DNA of 64,000 nucleotides from the NCBI RefSeq assembly GCF_001678665.1, contig NZ_LZRP01000007.1:62001-126000 (forward strand). The letters are read 5' to 3'. The notes under the pieces are model-generated. The model made no database searches, was not told the origin of the DNA, and saw only the letters and a list, made by a program, of their open reading frames with translations. Shown here piece after piece: positions 24,556-33,325 of this stretch; the stretch's first letter is position 1; every line of letters starts with the position of its first letter. The stretch comes from Erythrobacter sp. QSSC1-22B. Its GTDB lineage: Bacteria > Pseudomonadota > Alphaproteobacteria > Sphingomonadales > Sphingomonadaceae. Made by a program: the position numbers and the translations under genes.

Positions 24556-25631
24556 GCGCGCCAGAAGCTCAAGCCGAAACCCAAACCGCTCCCGGGGGCG
24601 ACGCGGAAGGCAGCACCGAACGCCGCCTCAACATGATCGAAGCGATCAACGAGGCGCTCGACGTCACCATGGCGCGCGATCCCGATATCGTGATCATGGG
24701 CGAGGACGTCGGCTATTTCGGCGGCGTGTTTCGCTGCACTGCGGGCCTGCAGGAGAAATACGGCAGGACCCGCGTGTTCGATACGCCGATCTCGGAATGC
24801 GGGATCATCGCTGCGGCGGTGGGGATGGGGGCCTATGGCCTGCGTCCGGTGCCCGAAATCCAGTTCGCCGATTATATCTATCCGGGCCTCGACCAGCTGA
24901 TCTCCGAGGCGGCGCGGCTGCGCTATCGCTCGGCGGCAGAATATATCGCCCCGATCACCGTGCGCACGCCGTTCGGCGGCGGTATCTTCGGCGGGCAAAC
25001 GCACAGCCAGAGCCCCGAAGCGATTTTTGCGCATGTCTCGGGCCTCAAGACCGTCATCCCCTCGACCCCCTACGACGCCAAGGGGCTGCTGATCGCGGCG
25101 ATCGAGGACAATGATCCGGTGATCTTCTTCGAGCCCAAGCGGATCTACAACGGCCCGTTCAACGGCTATTACGACAAGCCCGCGCAGCCGTGGAAGAAGC
25201 ACGCCGCAAGCATCGTCCCCGAGGGACACTATACCATCCCGCTGGGCAAGGCGCGGATCGTGACCGAGGGCGAGGCGCTCACTGTGCTCGCCTATGGCAC
25301 CATGGTCCATGTCGCCGAGGAAGTGTGCCGCCAGAAGGGCGTCGACGCCGAAATCCTCGATCTGCGCACGCTGGTGCCGCTCGATATCGAGGCGATCGAG
25401 GCCTCGGTCAGGAAGACCGGACGCTGCATGATCGTTCATGAGGCGACCCGCACCGCCGGTTTCGGCGCCGAGCTTTCGGCGCTGGTGACCGAGCGTTGCT
25501 TCTATCATCTCGAAGCGCCGGTGCTCCGCGTCACCGGCTTCGACACACCCTATCCCCACAGCCTCGAATGGGCCTATTTCCCGGGTCCGGTCCGCATCGG
25601 CGAGGCCATCGACAAGATCTTGAGCGAGTAA
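24552..25631 (+). CDS. bkdA2: Branched-chain 2-oxoacid dehydrogenase E1 beta subunit
   Basis: 359 residues, coupled to E1 alpha by ATGA. Conserved blocks: MIEAINEALDVTMARDPDIVIMGEDVG, FDTPISECGI, MGAYGLRPVPEIQFADYI, GGGIFGGQTHSQSPEAIFAH and VHEATRTAGFGAELSALV. With E1 alpha it forms the alpha2beta2 thiamine-diphosphate decarboxylase. The N-terminus has about 20 extra Gln/Ala/Gly-rich residues before the fold. The E2 gene follows 5 nt later. Confidence 0.93.
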   Translation: MSAPEAQAETQTAPGGDAEGSTERRLNMIEAINEALDVTMARDPDIVIMGEDVGYFGGVFRCTAGLQEKYGRTRVFDTPISECGIIAAAVGMGAYGLRPVPEIQFADYIYPGLDQLISEAARLRYRSAAEYIAPITVRTPFGGGIFGGQTHSQSPEAIFAHVSGLKTVIPSTPYDAKGLLIAAIEDNDPVIFFEPKRIYNGPFNGYYDKPAQPWKKHAASIVPEGHYTIPLGKARIVTEGEALTVLAYGTMVHVAEEVCRQKGVDAEILDLRTLVPLDIEAIEASVRKTGRCMIVHEATRTAGFGAELSALVTERCFYHLEAPVLRVTGFDTPYPHSLEWAYFPGPVRIGEAIDKILSE

Positions 25632-25636
25632 GCATC

Positions 25637-26959
25637 ATGGCGACTTTCACCTTCACAATGCCCGATATCGGCGAAGGCATCGCCGAGGCGGAGATCGTCG
25701 CCTGGCACAAGGCGGTCGGCGACCGTGTCGAGGAAGACGAGGAATTCGTCGACATGATGACCGACAAGGCCACCGTGCCGCTGGAAAGCCCGGTCACCGG
25801 CAAGATTGTCGAGATCGCCGGCGAGGAAGGCGAGATGGTCTCGATCGGCGCGATGCTGGTGGTGATCGAGGTTGAGGGCGAAGTGCCCGAGGATGTCGCC
25901 GAGGAGAGCGGGGCCGTTAGTCCCGCGCCCTCGGAAACCTCCGGCGATGCGCCCGGTCCGAAGGACGAAGAGGTCGAGCAGCGGATTGAGACCGAGAATC
26001 CCGACGCTTCCGATGCCGACGACGCGCACGCCGCCGATCCAAAGCCGGCGGATATTCCTGCGCCGACGCCGGCTCCCGCGCCCGCTGCGAGCGCCAAGGT
26101 CCTCGCCTCACCCGCGGTGCGCCAGCGCGCCAGGGAACTTGGCGTCGATCTGGGGGATGTGAAGCCCGCCGAGGATGGCCGTGTCCGTCATGGCGATCTG
26201 GATAGCTTCCTGTCCTACAGCGGCGGCTATGCCCCCGCCGGGCGCGTTCGTGAGGACGAGCAGCGCAAGGTCATCGGCATGCGCCGCCGCATCGCCGAGA
26301 ACATGGCCGCGTCGAAGCGCAACATCCCGCACTTCTCTTACGTCGAGGAAGTCGATGTCACCGATCTGGAAGTGCTGCGCGGACAACTCAATTCCAACCG
26401 CGGAGACCGTCCCAAGCTGACGATGCTGCCGCTGCTGATCGCCGCGATCTGCAAGACCATTCCCGATTTCCCGATGATCAACGCCCGCTACGACGATGAG
26501 GGCGGGGTGGTCACGCGCCATGGAGCGGTCCATCTCGGCATGGCGGCGCAGACCGATGCCGGGCTGATGGTCCCGGTCATCCGCGATGCGCAGTCGCGCA
26601 ATCTGTGGCAGCTCGCGAAAGAAATCGTCCGGCTCGCCGAGGCGGCGCGCGATGGCAAGGCGACCAGCGAGGAACTGCAGGGCGGCACGCTCACCGTGAC
26701 CTCGCTCGGCCCGCTGGGCGGGGTGGCGACCACGCCGGTGATTAACCGGCCCGAGGTTGCGATCATCGGCCCCAACCGGATCATCGAGCGCCCGATGTAT
26801 GTCAGCGACGGGCAGGGCGCCGAGCGGATCGAGAAGCGCAAGCTGATGAACATCTCGATCAGCTGCGATCACCGCGTGGTCGATGGCTACGACGCGGCGA
26901 GCTTTGTCCAGGCGCTCAAGCGGCTGCTCGAGGCGCCCGCGCTTATGCTGGTGGATTGA
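25637..26959 (+). CDS. bkdB: Branched-chain 2-oxoacid dehydrogenase E2, dihydrolipoyl acyltransferase
   Basis: 440 residues. The N-terminal lipoyl domain carries the lipoylated Lys in MMTDKATVPLESP near residue 44. A long acidic and Pro/Ala linker follows, then the peripheral subunit-binding domain (SPAVRQRARELGVDLGDVKPAEDGRVRHGDLD, read in parts) and the acyltransferase domain with catalytic SCDHRVVDGYDAASF. It transfers the branched acyl group to CoA. No E3 dihydrolipoamide dehydrogenase gene follows, so the complex must borrow one from another locus. A perfect hairpin at 26974-26999 ends the operon. Confidence 0.94.
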   Translation: MATFTFTMPDIGEGIAEAEIVAWHKAVGDRVEEDEEFVDMMTDKATVPLESPVTGKIVEIAGEEGEMVSIGAMLVVIEVEGEVPEDVAEESGAVSPAPSETSGDAPGPKDEEVEQRIETENPDASDADDAHAADPKPADIPAPTPAPAPAASAKVLASPAVRQRARELGVDLGDVKPAEDGRVRHGDLDSFLSYSGGYAPAGRVREDEQRKVIGMRRRIAENMAASKRNIPHFSYVEEVDVTDLEVLRGQLNSNRGDRPKLTMLPLLIAAICKTIPDFPMINARYDDEGGVVTRHGAVHLGMAAQTDAGLMVPVIRDAQSRNLWQLAKEIVRLAEAARDGKATSEELQGGTLTVTSLGPLGGVATTPVINRPEVAIIGPNRIIERPMYVSDGQGAERIEKRKLMNISISCDHRVVDGYDAASFVQALKRLLEAPALMLVD

Positions 26960-26973
26960 TCAAGGTGTGAGCG

Positions 26974-26999
26974 GCTTCAGCGTACGATTGCGCTGAAGC
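26974..26999. terminator. Convergent hairpin terminator after bkdB
   Basis: GCTTCAGCG at 26974-26982 and CGCTGAAGC at 26991-26999 form a perfect 9-bp stem with an 8-nt loop. It overlaps the last codons and stop of the minus-strand exported-protein gene, so it may end transcripts from both directions. There is no T tract. Confidence 0.5.
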
Positions 27000-27399
27000 T
27001 GCGCATCCCGCTGCTGTCGTTCGTGCCGATCCGCCAGCGCAGATTGGTGACTTCGTCGGGCTGCGCCGCGCGCTGGCCCTGGCGCAATTCGCCCAACTGG
27101 CCCCAGCGCCGTCCGCCATCGACCGACACCTCGACCCGGTCGTCGCCGCTGCGCTGATACGACAGCGTCTCGGGAACCCGGCTCGCCAGCGTAAACGGCC
27201 GCGCGGGCTTGCCCCCGTCCCATTGCATCACCAGCACCACACGGTCGCCGCGCGAGAGCGTATTTGCCGGCTCGAGCGCGATGCCATCGGCTTGCGTGGT
27301 TTCGACGAAGACCGAGCGCTGGATCGACAGCGCCGAACCCGTCGCCGTGGCGGCTGTGGCCATAAACAGGATGCTCGCAATGAGCAGGATCGAACGCAT
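26977..27399 (-). CDS. Exported protein of unknown function
   Basis: 140 residues from ATG 27399. The N-terminus MRSILLIASILFMATAATATGSA is a Sec signal peptide, so the protein is exported. The mature part has LEPANTLSRGDRVVLVMQWDG, VPETLSYQRSG and VEVSVDGGRRWGQLG followed by VTNLRWRI. This looks like a beta-sandwich of the kind seen at the ends of DUF11-like surface proteins. I do not recognise a specific family and assign no function. It is convergent with bkdB and shares the hairpin at its 3' end. Confidence 0.7.
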   Translation of the reverse strand: MRSILLIASILFMATAATATGSALSIQRSVFVETTQADGIALEPANTLSRGDRVVLVMQWDGGKPARPFTLASRVPETLSYQRSGDDRVEVSVDGGRRWGQLGELRQGQRAAQPDEVTNLRWRIGTNDSSGMRSFSAIVR

Positions 27400-27625
27400 G
27401 GATTTGCCCCCCGTAGTGTTCGTCATCGGCTATGCGCTGGCAACCTCAAGATAGGGTTAATTCGCGTTCACCATGAGGCATTGCGGGCGTGTCCGGAGCG
27501 GGCGTCGGCAAAGGTTTTGCAAAGCCCCGTTTTTTCCGTCGGACGGGCATTGACAGGAATCGGGGGCTGCCTTAGTGGCCCGGCTCCCAAGCGGCGCTGG
27601 TCGCTCCCGGTCGCTTCCTAGATGC

Positions 27626-27702
<77 letters not shown>

Positions 27703-27716
27703 CTTGGGAACCTACC

Positions 27717-28505
27717 TTACGATTGATGGGCCGGGCAGTAATAGGCCGTCCGGCCACCCACTTTACGGTGGGTCAGTTTGCCCTCGCAACCGGCGCGCGG
27801 GCAGTCCGACTTGGACTTGCGGTTGGGGATCAGCCAATCATCCGGCAGGCGCGAGTAGTCGGCCTCGACGACAACTCCTTTGGACAGGGTCGTAAGCATG
27901 GCATCGAACACCGTGTCGAGCCTGTCGGCCTTGAGGTCGCTCCCCTTGCGCGCCGGATCGAGACCTGTCTGGAACAGGATTTCGTCCGACCACAGATTGC
28001 CGATCCCGGCGATCCGGTTCTGATCCATCAGCGCCGATTTGATCGCGGCCTTCGATCCTCCGAGGAAGTCGACGAAAGTGTTCCTCTCGATCGACAGCGC
28101 ATCCGGCCCCAGCTTTTTTGCGGCAATATAGGCGTCGGGGTCTTCGATGACCTTTACATGGCCCAGCTTGCGCGGGCAGCGGAAGGCCAGCCGCCGATCG
28201 CCTTCGAAGACGATCCGGAACTTGGTGTGGTCGGGTTCGGACTCCGGCAGATCGTAGGGAATCAGCCAGCCGCTCATCCCCAGATGGACCGTGATCCACG
28301 GACCGGTCTTGCTGCCCAGGAAGATGTTCTTCCCATGGCGGCGCGTCTCGGTGAACTGGCGCCCCTTGAGCCGGCCGAGCTCGTTGTCGCCGGGGAGATC
28401 GATATGGGTAATATTATCGCCAAGCTCGGCGGCCTCGACCGTGCGGTTGAGGCAGGTGCGTTCGAGCGTCAGGCGCTGGGCTTCGTTTTCGGGCAGTTCC
28501 GGCAT
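27717..28505 (-). CDS. Fpg/Nei family DNA glycosylase with variant zinc finger
   Basis: 262 residues. The catalytic N-terminus PELPE after Met, the beta-lysine region TRRHGKNIFL, and the helix-two-turn-helix block MDQNRIAGIGNLWSDEILF are Fpg/Nei hallmarks. It removes oxidised bases and nicks the strand. The C-terminal zinc finger is unusual: its ligands appear as C235, C240, C257 and H260, in place of the normal Cys4 pattern C-x2-C...C-x2-C. Whether it is closer to Fpg (8-oxoguanine) or Nei (pyrimidines) cannot be decided by eye. It lies tail to tail with tRNA-Asp. Confidence 0.85.
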   Translation of the reverse strand: MPELPENEAQRLTLERTCLNRTVEAAELGDNITHIDLPGDNELGRLKGRQFTETRRHGKNIFLGSKTGPWITVHLGMSGWLIPYDLPESEPDHTKFRIVFEGDRRLAFRCPRKLGHVKVIEDPDAYIAAKKLGPDALSIERNTFVDFLGGSKAAIKSALMDQNRIAGIGNLWSDEILFQTGLDPARKGSDLKADRLDTVFDAMLTTLSKGVVVEADYSRLPDDWLIPNRKSKSDCPRAGCEGKLTHRKVGGRTAYYCPAHQS

Positions 28506-28551
28506 GAATGGTGAACCGCGGTGCGCTGGCCCCGGTTCCCGTCGGCGAAGC

Positions 28552-28767
28552 TCAGCCCCAGTTTCCGGTTTCCATCCAGATCAGGAACCGTCGCAGCGGC
28601 AGCAGCCAGATGAGCCCGAGGACGAGATAGACCAGCGTTTGCACAAAGGTGTGCCAGCTTGCGATCAGCGGTGGGATGAAGGTTGCCACCACGATGCCAT
28701 AGGCAAGCAGCGCCATGAGCAGCGCAAGTACGCCAAACGGGATCCTGAGCGTCGGTTCTTCCCGCAT
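28552..28767 (-). CDS. DUF2842 small membrane protein
   Basis: 71 residues with two hydrophobic segments (LALLMALLAYGIVVATFIPPL and LVQ-type VQTLVYLVLGLIWLLPL) and the ending RRFLIWMETGNW. This arrangement, with the terminal W-M-E-T-G, is characteristic of DUF2842, a family restricted mostly to Alphaproteobacteria. The function is unknown; it is an inner-membrane protein. Its ATG overlaps the stop of the cyclo-ligase gene as ATGA, indicating translational coupling. Confidence 0.85.
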   Translation of the reverse strand: MREEPTLRIPFGVLALLMALLAYGIVVATFIPPLIASWHTFVQTLVYLVLGLIWLLPLRRFLIWMETGNWG

Positions 28768-29339
28768 CAGAACGGTCCGTAAAAGCGGGTGGGGGTAACC
28801 ACTGCGGTCATCGGCATGTCGTGCGCCTCCTGGGGAATCTCGTCGAGCTTCTGCACATCCCAGGCCAGCCCGATCGCCGTGGTGCCGGGGTGGTCGGCCA
28901 GCCAGCGGTCGTAGTGACCGCCTCCCTGCCCGATCCGCGCGCCGGTGTCGGTAAAGCCTATCAGCGGTACGAACAGCAGGTCGGGGGTGAGTACCCCGGC
29001 GCTGGCGAGCGGCTGGAACAGGCCGAAGGGACCGATCTCACAATCGGCCTCCTCGAAGGGATCGTCGTGGTGGGCGAATTCCATCACGGCATTGCGCGTC
29101 GCGAACCGCGGGAGGGCGAGGGTGTGGCCCGCCTCGAAGAAGAATTTCGCATAGGCGGTGGCGGGGGCTTCGAACGGACCGGCGCGGTAAAGACCGATCG
29201 TCGCGTCGGCGGGGACGAGCTCGAGCAGCGGGGCCGGCGGGCGGTGCAGGATCAGCGCGCGCATCGCGGCCGGAATGGCCTGCACATGCTCGCGGCGCAA
29301 AGCGCGCAAACGGGTCCTGATCTCACTCTTGTCTGGCAC
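28767..29339 (-). CDS. 5-formyltetrahydrofolate cyclo-ligase
   Basis: 190 residues from GTG 29339 (PDKSEIRTRLRALRR). The family block DLLFVPLIGFTDTGARIGQGGGHYDRWL, with the ATP and folate-binding Gly-rich turn and the terminal HDMPMTAVVTPTRFY, identifies the YgfA/MTHFS family. It converts 5-formyl-THF to 5,10-methenyl-THF with ATP. It lies directly downstream of the probable 6S RNA, as ygfA does in many Proteobacteria, and may be read from the same transcript. The alternative upstream start would run through the 6S RNA 3' flank and is less likely. Confidence 0.92.
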   Translation of the reverse strand: MPDKSEIRTRLRALRREHVQAIPAAMRALILHRPPAPLLELVPADATIGLYRAGPFEAPATAYAKFFFEAGHTLALPRFATRNAVMEFAHHDDPFEEADCEIGPFGLFQPLASAGVLTPDLLFVPLIGFTDTGARIGQGGGHYDRWLADHPGTTAIGLAWDVQKLDEIPQEAHDMPMTAVVTPTRFYGPF

Positions 29340-29400
29340 GCGGCGCCCCTGTCGTCGCCCGGCCGGACCGGGGCTATGCAAAGCGGTGACGGAACCACCA

Positions 29401-29560
29401 TGGGTCGTTTGCCATGAAATCCTCTGACGCGTGGACGTCAGGTGGGCACCGTATGCACCGGACCCGCAGGACGAACCCGTGATCCGGACAGGGACAGCTC
29501 CCTAGGTATTTACTTATAGCCTCAGGGATGTTCATGCGGCTCGTGCCGGGCAGTCCCGCC
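29401..29560 (-). ncRNA. ssrS: Probable 6S RNA
   Basis: The gap between zapA and the cyclo-ligase gene is the standard place for 6S RNA. The minus strand shows CCCTGAGGCTATAAGTAAA, similar to the E. coli 6S central-bubble strand CCCTGAGCCGATATTTCATA. A closing stem pairs GCATGAACATCC with GGATTTCATGGC, and an apical hairpin CCGGA...TCCGG closes on a TTCG loop. Known: 6S RNA mimics an open promoter and holds the housekeeping RNA polymerase in stationary phase. The ends are estimated within about 15 nt. Confidence 0.65.
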
Positions 29561-29570
29561 AATTGCCTAT

Positions 29571-29879
29571 TTAGGCGTTCGGACGGTCTTGCTCAAGTGC
29601 CTGCGCTGTATTTTCGAGCCGGAGCGCCAGCGCTTCGAGACCATCGGCGATCCGGCCACTGTCATCAGAGCCACTCGGCTTCCGCGCTTCTTCCAGTTCG
29701 TCGGCCAGAAACAGCGCCGCAAACAGCAGGTTCTTGGCTTCCATGGCGGGCAATTGGCTCACGCCTTCGCCGAGCTTGGCATCGACCGTGGCGGCAAGAT
29801 GGCGGATATGATCTTCCTGCCCGTCCTCGCAGCGCAACGTATAATTGCGCCCGCCCACAGTCAGCATGACTTCGCTCAT
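29571..29879 (-). CDS. zapA: Cell division protein ZapA
   Basis: 102 residues. The N-terminal half MSEVMLTVGGRNYTLRC followed by HIRHLAATVDAKLGE matches the ZapA globular domain. LPAMEAKNLLFAALFLADELEEA and a C-terminal coiled coil follow. It binds FtsZ in the cytoplasm and stabilises the Z ring by crosslinking filaments. The gene order coiled-coil ORF, zapA, 6S RNA, cyclo-ligase is conserved among alphaproteobacteria. Its ATG overlaps the upstream gene's stop by 4 nt. Confidence 0.93.
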   Translation of the reverse strand: MSEVMLTVGGRNYTLRCEDGQEDHIRHLAATVDAKLGEGVSQLPAMEAKNLLFAALFLADELEEARKPSGSDDSGRIADGLEALALRLENTAQALEQDRPNA

Positions 29880-30082
29880 CGTTCGAGTCTTTCGATCAGC
29901 TGGTCGAGTTCATCGAGGCTTGCGGCAACCGTCTCGCGCAGCGCGGCATGGCGTGCGGCCAGCTCGGCAATCTCCTCGGAGCTGCTGCCCGGAGATAATG
30001 CAGGCGCATTGGCGCAGCGCTCGATGCGGCCAAGGGCTGCCTCGATCCTCTCGAAGGCAGACGCGATGCGATCGTCCGACAT
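29876..30082 (-). CDS. Small coiled-coil protein upstream of zapA
   Basis: 68 residues from ATG 30082. The whole protein is a heptad-rich helix (IASAFERIEAALGRIE, then EIAELAARHAALRETVAASLDELDQLIERLER). It overlaps zapA by ATGA, so the two are made together. I do not recognise a named family. By its position and shape it may be a partner of ZapA in the division ring, comparable in role to ZapB, but this is inference only. An ATG further upstream (30175) would add 31 residues lacking the coiled-coil character. Confidence 0.65.
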   Translation of the reverse strand: MSDDRIASAFERIEAALGRIERCANAPALSPGSSSEEIAELAARHAALRETVAASLDELDQLIERLER

Positions 30083-30261
30083 AATCTGCTCCGAATACCC
30101 GTATTCGGCTGCATGGTCAAAGGCTTGCCATGTCCTGTTGATAAGTGCTCCGAGGCGTGGACTAGAGGCTGGCAACCGTGCGCCCGGCTTGACCTTGCGC
30201 CACGCCTTCGCGATGGCTTCGCGCGCGTCGAATCGCCTCTATTTTTCCGGAGAATTGCAGC

Positions 30262-32241
30262 ATGAGTCTCGAGACACCGCGCCTGGTCCAGATGGCCAAT
30301 GCCATCCGGGCCCTTTCGATGGATGCGGTGCAGGCGGCCAATTCCGGCCACCCCGGGATGCCGATGGGCATGGCCGATGTCGCGACCGTGCTGTGGAGCG
30401 AATATCTCAACCACGATCCCGACGCGCCCAACTGGGCCGATCGCGATCGCTTCATCCTCAGCGCGGGCCATGGGTCGATGCTGATCTACAGCCTGCTGCA
30501 TCTCTCGGGCTACGCCGCGCCGACGATGGACGATTTGCGCAATTTCCGTAAGCTAGGCAGCCCCTGCGCCGGACATCCGGAGAATTTCCTGCTCGAAGGC
30601 GTCGAATGCACCACCGGCCCGCTGGGTCAGGGGCTGGGCATGGCGGTGGGCATGGCGATCGCCGAACGCCATCTCAACGCCCAGTTCGGCGACGGGCTGG
30701 TCGATCACCGCACCTGGGTGGTGGCGGGCGACGGCTGCCTGATGGAAGGCCTCAACCACGAGGCAATCGGGCTTGCGGGTCATCTCAAGCTCGGCCGGAT
30801 GAACGTGTTGTGGGACGACAACCGGATCACCATCGATGGCGCCACCGATCTCTCGACCAGCGAGGACATCAAGGCGCGCTACGAAGCTACCAACTGGCAT
30901 GTGGTCGCCTGCGACGGGCATGACTTTACCGATATCCGCCGCGCGATCGACGAGGCGCTGGCCGACGAGCGCCCATCGCTGATTGCCTGCCACACGGTGA
31001 TCGGCAAAGGCGCGCCGGGCAAACAGGGCACCAGCGCCACGCATGGTGCACCGCTCGGCGACGAGGAAATCGCCGCCGCTCGCAAGGAGCTCGGCTGGAG
31101 TTCGCCGCCATTCGAACTTCCCGAACAGGTGCGAGCCGATTGGCGCGACACGGCGGACCGCGGCGTGCAATTGCACACCGAATGGCTCTCGCGGCTTTCC
31201 GCTTCCGACCAACGCGCCGAGTTCGGTCGCCGGATGGCAGGCGATCTGCCCGCTGGTTTCGATTTGGCATCCTATATCGACGGGCTGATTGCCGAGCCGC
31301 AGAAGGTCGCGACCCGCAAGGCGAGCGAGATGGCTCTGGGCGCGATCAACGAAGCTCTGCCCGAAACGATCGGTGGCAGCGCCGATTTGACCGGGTCGAA
31401 CAACACCAAGACCGGCGGTATGACCGCCTTCACCGCCGACGACCGCAGCGGGCGCTATATCTACTACGGCATCCGTGAATTCGGCATGGCCGCGGCGATG
31501 AACGGCATGACGCTGCATGGCGGGGTGATCCCCTATGGTGGCACCTTCCTGGTGTTCACCGACTATTGCCGCGCTGCGATCCGGCTCTCCGCTCTGCAGC
31601 AGGCGCGGGTGGTCTATGTCATGACGCACGACAGCATCGGACTGGGCGAGGATGGCCCGACGCACCAGCCGGTCGAGCACGTCCAGTCGCTGCGGATGAT
31701 CCCCAACCTGCTGGTGATGCGCCCGGCGGATGTGGTCGAGACCGCGGAATGCTGGCAAATCGCGCTCGAGCAGAAGGACCGGCCCACCGTGCTGGCGCTC
31801 AGCCGCCAGAACTTGCCGCAGTTGCGGATCGAGGCCCAGAAGACCTTGCTCAGTGCGCAGGGCGGCTACCGCCTCCGGAGCCCCGAGGGGAAGCCACAGG
31901 TCACGCTGATCGCCACCGGTTCGGAACTCCAGCTCGCGGTCGAATGCGCCGAGCGGCTCGAACAGGAGGGCATCGCCGCCGCGGTGGTGTCGATGGTCTG
32001 CACCCAGCTGTTCGACGAGCAGCCGGACGCCTATCGCGCCGAAACCATCCCGGCGGATACCCTGCGGGTCTCGATCGAGGCGGGGACAACCTTCGGCTGG
32101 GAACGCTACACCGGCGAACACGGGCTCAATATCGGGCTCGACCGGTTCGGCGCATCCGCCCCGGCTGAAGATCTGTTCGAAAAATTCGGTTTCACGGCGG
32201 ATGCCATCGTTCCGCGAATCATGAACAAGCTCAAAGCCTAA
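30262..32241 (+). CDS. tkt: Transketolase
   Basis: 659 residues. Thiamine-diphosphate motif GDGCLMEGLNHEAIGLAGH with the following DDNRITIDG, substrate loop GHPGMPMGMA, and the pyrimidine-domain block THDSIGLGEDGPTHQPVEH. It transfers two-carbon units between sugar phosphates in the pentose phosphate pathway. gap follows 15 nt later and pgk after that, giving a central-carbon operon. The N-terminus SLETPRLVQMANAIRALSMD fits the normal family start. Confidence 0.96.
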   Translation: MSLETPRLVQMANAIRALSMDAVQAANSGHPGMPMGMADVATVLWSEYLNHDPDAPNWADRDRFILSAGHGSMLIYSLLHLSGYAAPTMDDLRNFRKLGSPCAGHPENFLLEGVECTTGPLGQGLGMAVGMAIAERHLNAQFGDGLVDHRTWVVAGDGCLMEGLNHEAIGLAGHLKLGRMNVLWDDNRITIDGATDLSTSEDIKARYEATNWHVVACDGHDFTDIRRAIDEALADERPSLIACHTVIGKGAPGKQGTSATHGAPLGDEEIAAARKELGWSSPPFELPEQVRADWRDTADRGVQLHTEWLSRLSASDQRAEFGRRMAGDLPAGFDLASYIDGLIAEPQKVATRKASEMALGAINEALPETIGGSADLTGSNNTKTGGMTAFTADDRSGRYIYYGIREFGMAAAMNGMTLHGGVIPYGGTFLVFTDYCRAAIRLSALQQARVVYVMTHDSIGLGEDGPTHQPVEHVQSLRMIPNLLVMRPADVVETAECWQIALEQKDRPTVLALSRQNLPQLRIEAQKTLLSAQGGYRLRSPEGKPQVTLIATGSELQLAVECAERLEQEGIAAAVVSMVCTQLFDEQPDAYRAETIPADTLRVSIEAGTTFGWERYTGEHGLNIGLDRFGASAPAEDLFEKFGFTADAIVPRIMNKLKA

Positions 32242-32256
32242 GCAGGAGTTATTCGT

Positions 32257-33264
32257 ATGACCACCAAGGTTGCAATCAATGGTTTCGGACGCATCGGCCG
32301 GCTCGTGGCGCGCGCCATTCTCGAGCGCGACGATCACGATCTCGAGCTGGTCTCGATCAACGATCTCGCCGACACCAAGTCCAACGCGCTGCTGTTCCAG
32401 TATGACAGCACCCATGGCCGTTTCCCCGGCACCGTCGAAGTCGGCGACAAGGCCATCATCGTCAATGGCAAGACCATCCAGGTCACTTCCGAGCGCGAAC
32501 CGGGCAATCTGCCGCACGCTGCGCAAGGGATCGACATTGTCCTCGAATGCACCGGCTTTTTCCAGTCGCACGAGGCCGCCGAGCCGCATCTCAAAGCCGG
32601 CGCCAAGCGGGTACTGATCTCGGCCCCGGCCAAGAACGTCACCGCGACGGTCGTCTATGGCGTGAACCACGAGGTGCTCACCGCCGAGGATGTCATCGTC
32701 TCCAACGCCAGCTGCACCACCAATTGCCTCGCGCCGGTGGCAAAGGTGTTGCACGACACCGTCGGGATCGAGCGCGGGTTCATGACCACGATCCATTCCT
32801 ACACCAACGACCAGCGGATGCTCGACCAGATGCATTCGGACATGCGCCGCGCGCGCGGCGGGGCGCAGAACATGATCCCCACCACCACCGGCGCGGCGCG
32901 CGCGGTCGGGCTGGTGCTGCCCGAACTCAACGGCAAGCTCGATGGCAGCTCGGTTCGCGTTCCCACCCCCAATGTCAGCCTGATCGACCTGGTATTCACC
33001 CCGGTCCGCGACACCAGCGTCGAGGAACTCAACGCCGCGCTCAAGGCGGCTGCGGATGGCCCGATGAAGGGCGTTCTCGACTACACCGACCAGCCGCTGG
33101 TCTCGAGCGACTTCAACCACCATCCGGCGAGCTCCACCATCGACAGCCAGGAAACCTCGGTGATGGAAGGCAAGCTGGCGCGCGTGGTCAGTTGGTACGA
33201 CAATGAGTGGGGCTTCTCCAATCGCATGATCGACACCGCCGGGGTGATGGCCAAACTCATCTGA
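32257..33264 (+). CDS. gap: Glyceraldehyde-3-phosphate dehydrogenase, type I
   Basis: 335 residues. NAD-binding [11 protein letters not shown] at the N-terminus and the active site [12 protein letters not shown], with Cys near residue 153. It oxidises glyceraldehyde 3-phosphate to 1,3-bisphosphoglycerate. The second-residue pattern after the Rossmann glycines ([22 protein letters not shown]) fits an NAD-preferring enzyme. It is cotranscribed with tkt, while a hairpin at 33274-33301 separates it from pgk. Confidence 0.97.
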   Translation: MTTKVAINGFGRIGRLVARAILERDDHDLELVSINDLADTKSNALLFQYDSTHGRFPGTVEVGDKAIIVNGKTIQVTSEREPGNLPHAAQGIDIVLECTGFFQSHEAAEPHLKAGAKRVLISAPAKNVTATVVYGVNHEVLTAEDVIVSNASCTTNCLAPVAKVLHDTVGIERGFMTTIHSYTNDQRMLDQMHSDMRRARGGAQNMIPTTTGAARAVGLVLPELNGKLDGSSVRVPTPNVSLIDLVFTPVRDTSVEELNAALKAAADGPMKGVLDYTDQPLVSSDFNHHPASSTIDSQETSVMEGKLARVVSWYDNEWGFSNRMIDTAGVMAKLI

Positions 33265-33273
33265 TGCCGGGAT

Positions 33274-33301
33274 CGAGGGGGCCGAAACACCGGTCCCCTC
33301 G
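33274..33301 (+). terminator. Intercistronic hairpin between gap and pgk
   Basis: CGAGGGG at 33274-33280 and CCCCTCG at 33295-33301 form a 7-bp stem that can extend inward by GCC/GGT. There is no T run, so partial termination or mRNA end protection is more likely than full stop, leaving pgk partly in the operon. Confidence 0.45.
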
Positions 33302-33325
33302 TCTCGCCAGCGCAAGGAACCACCA

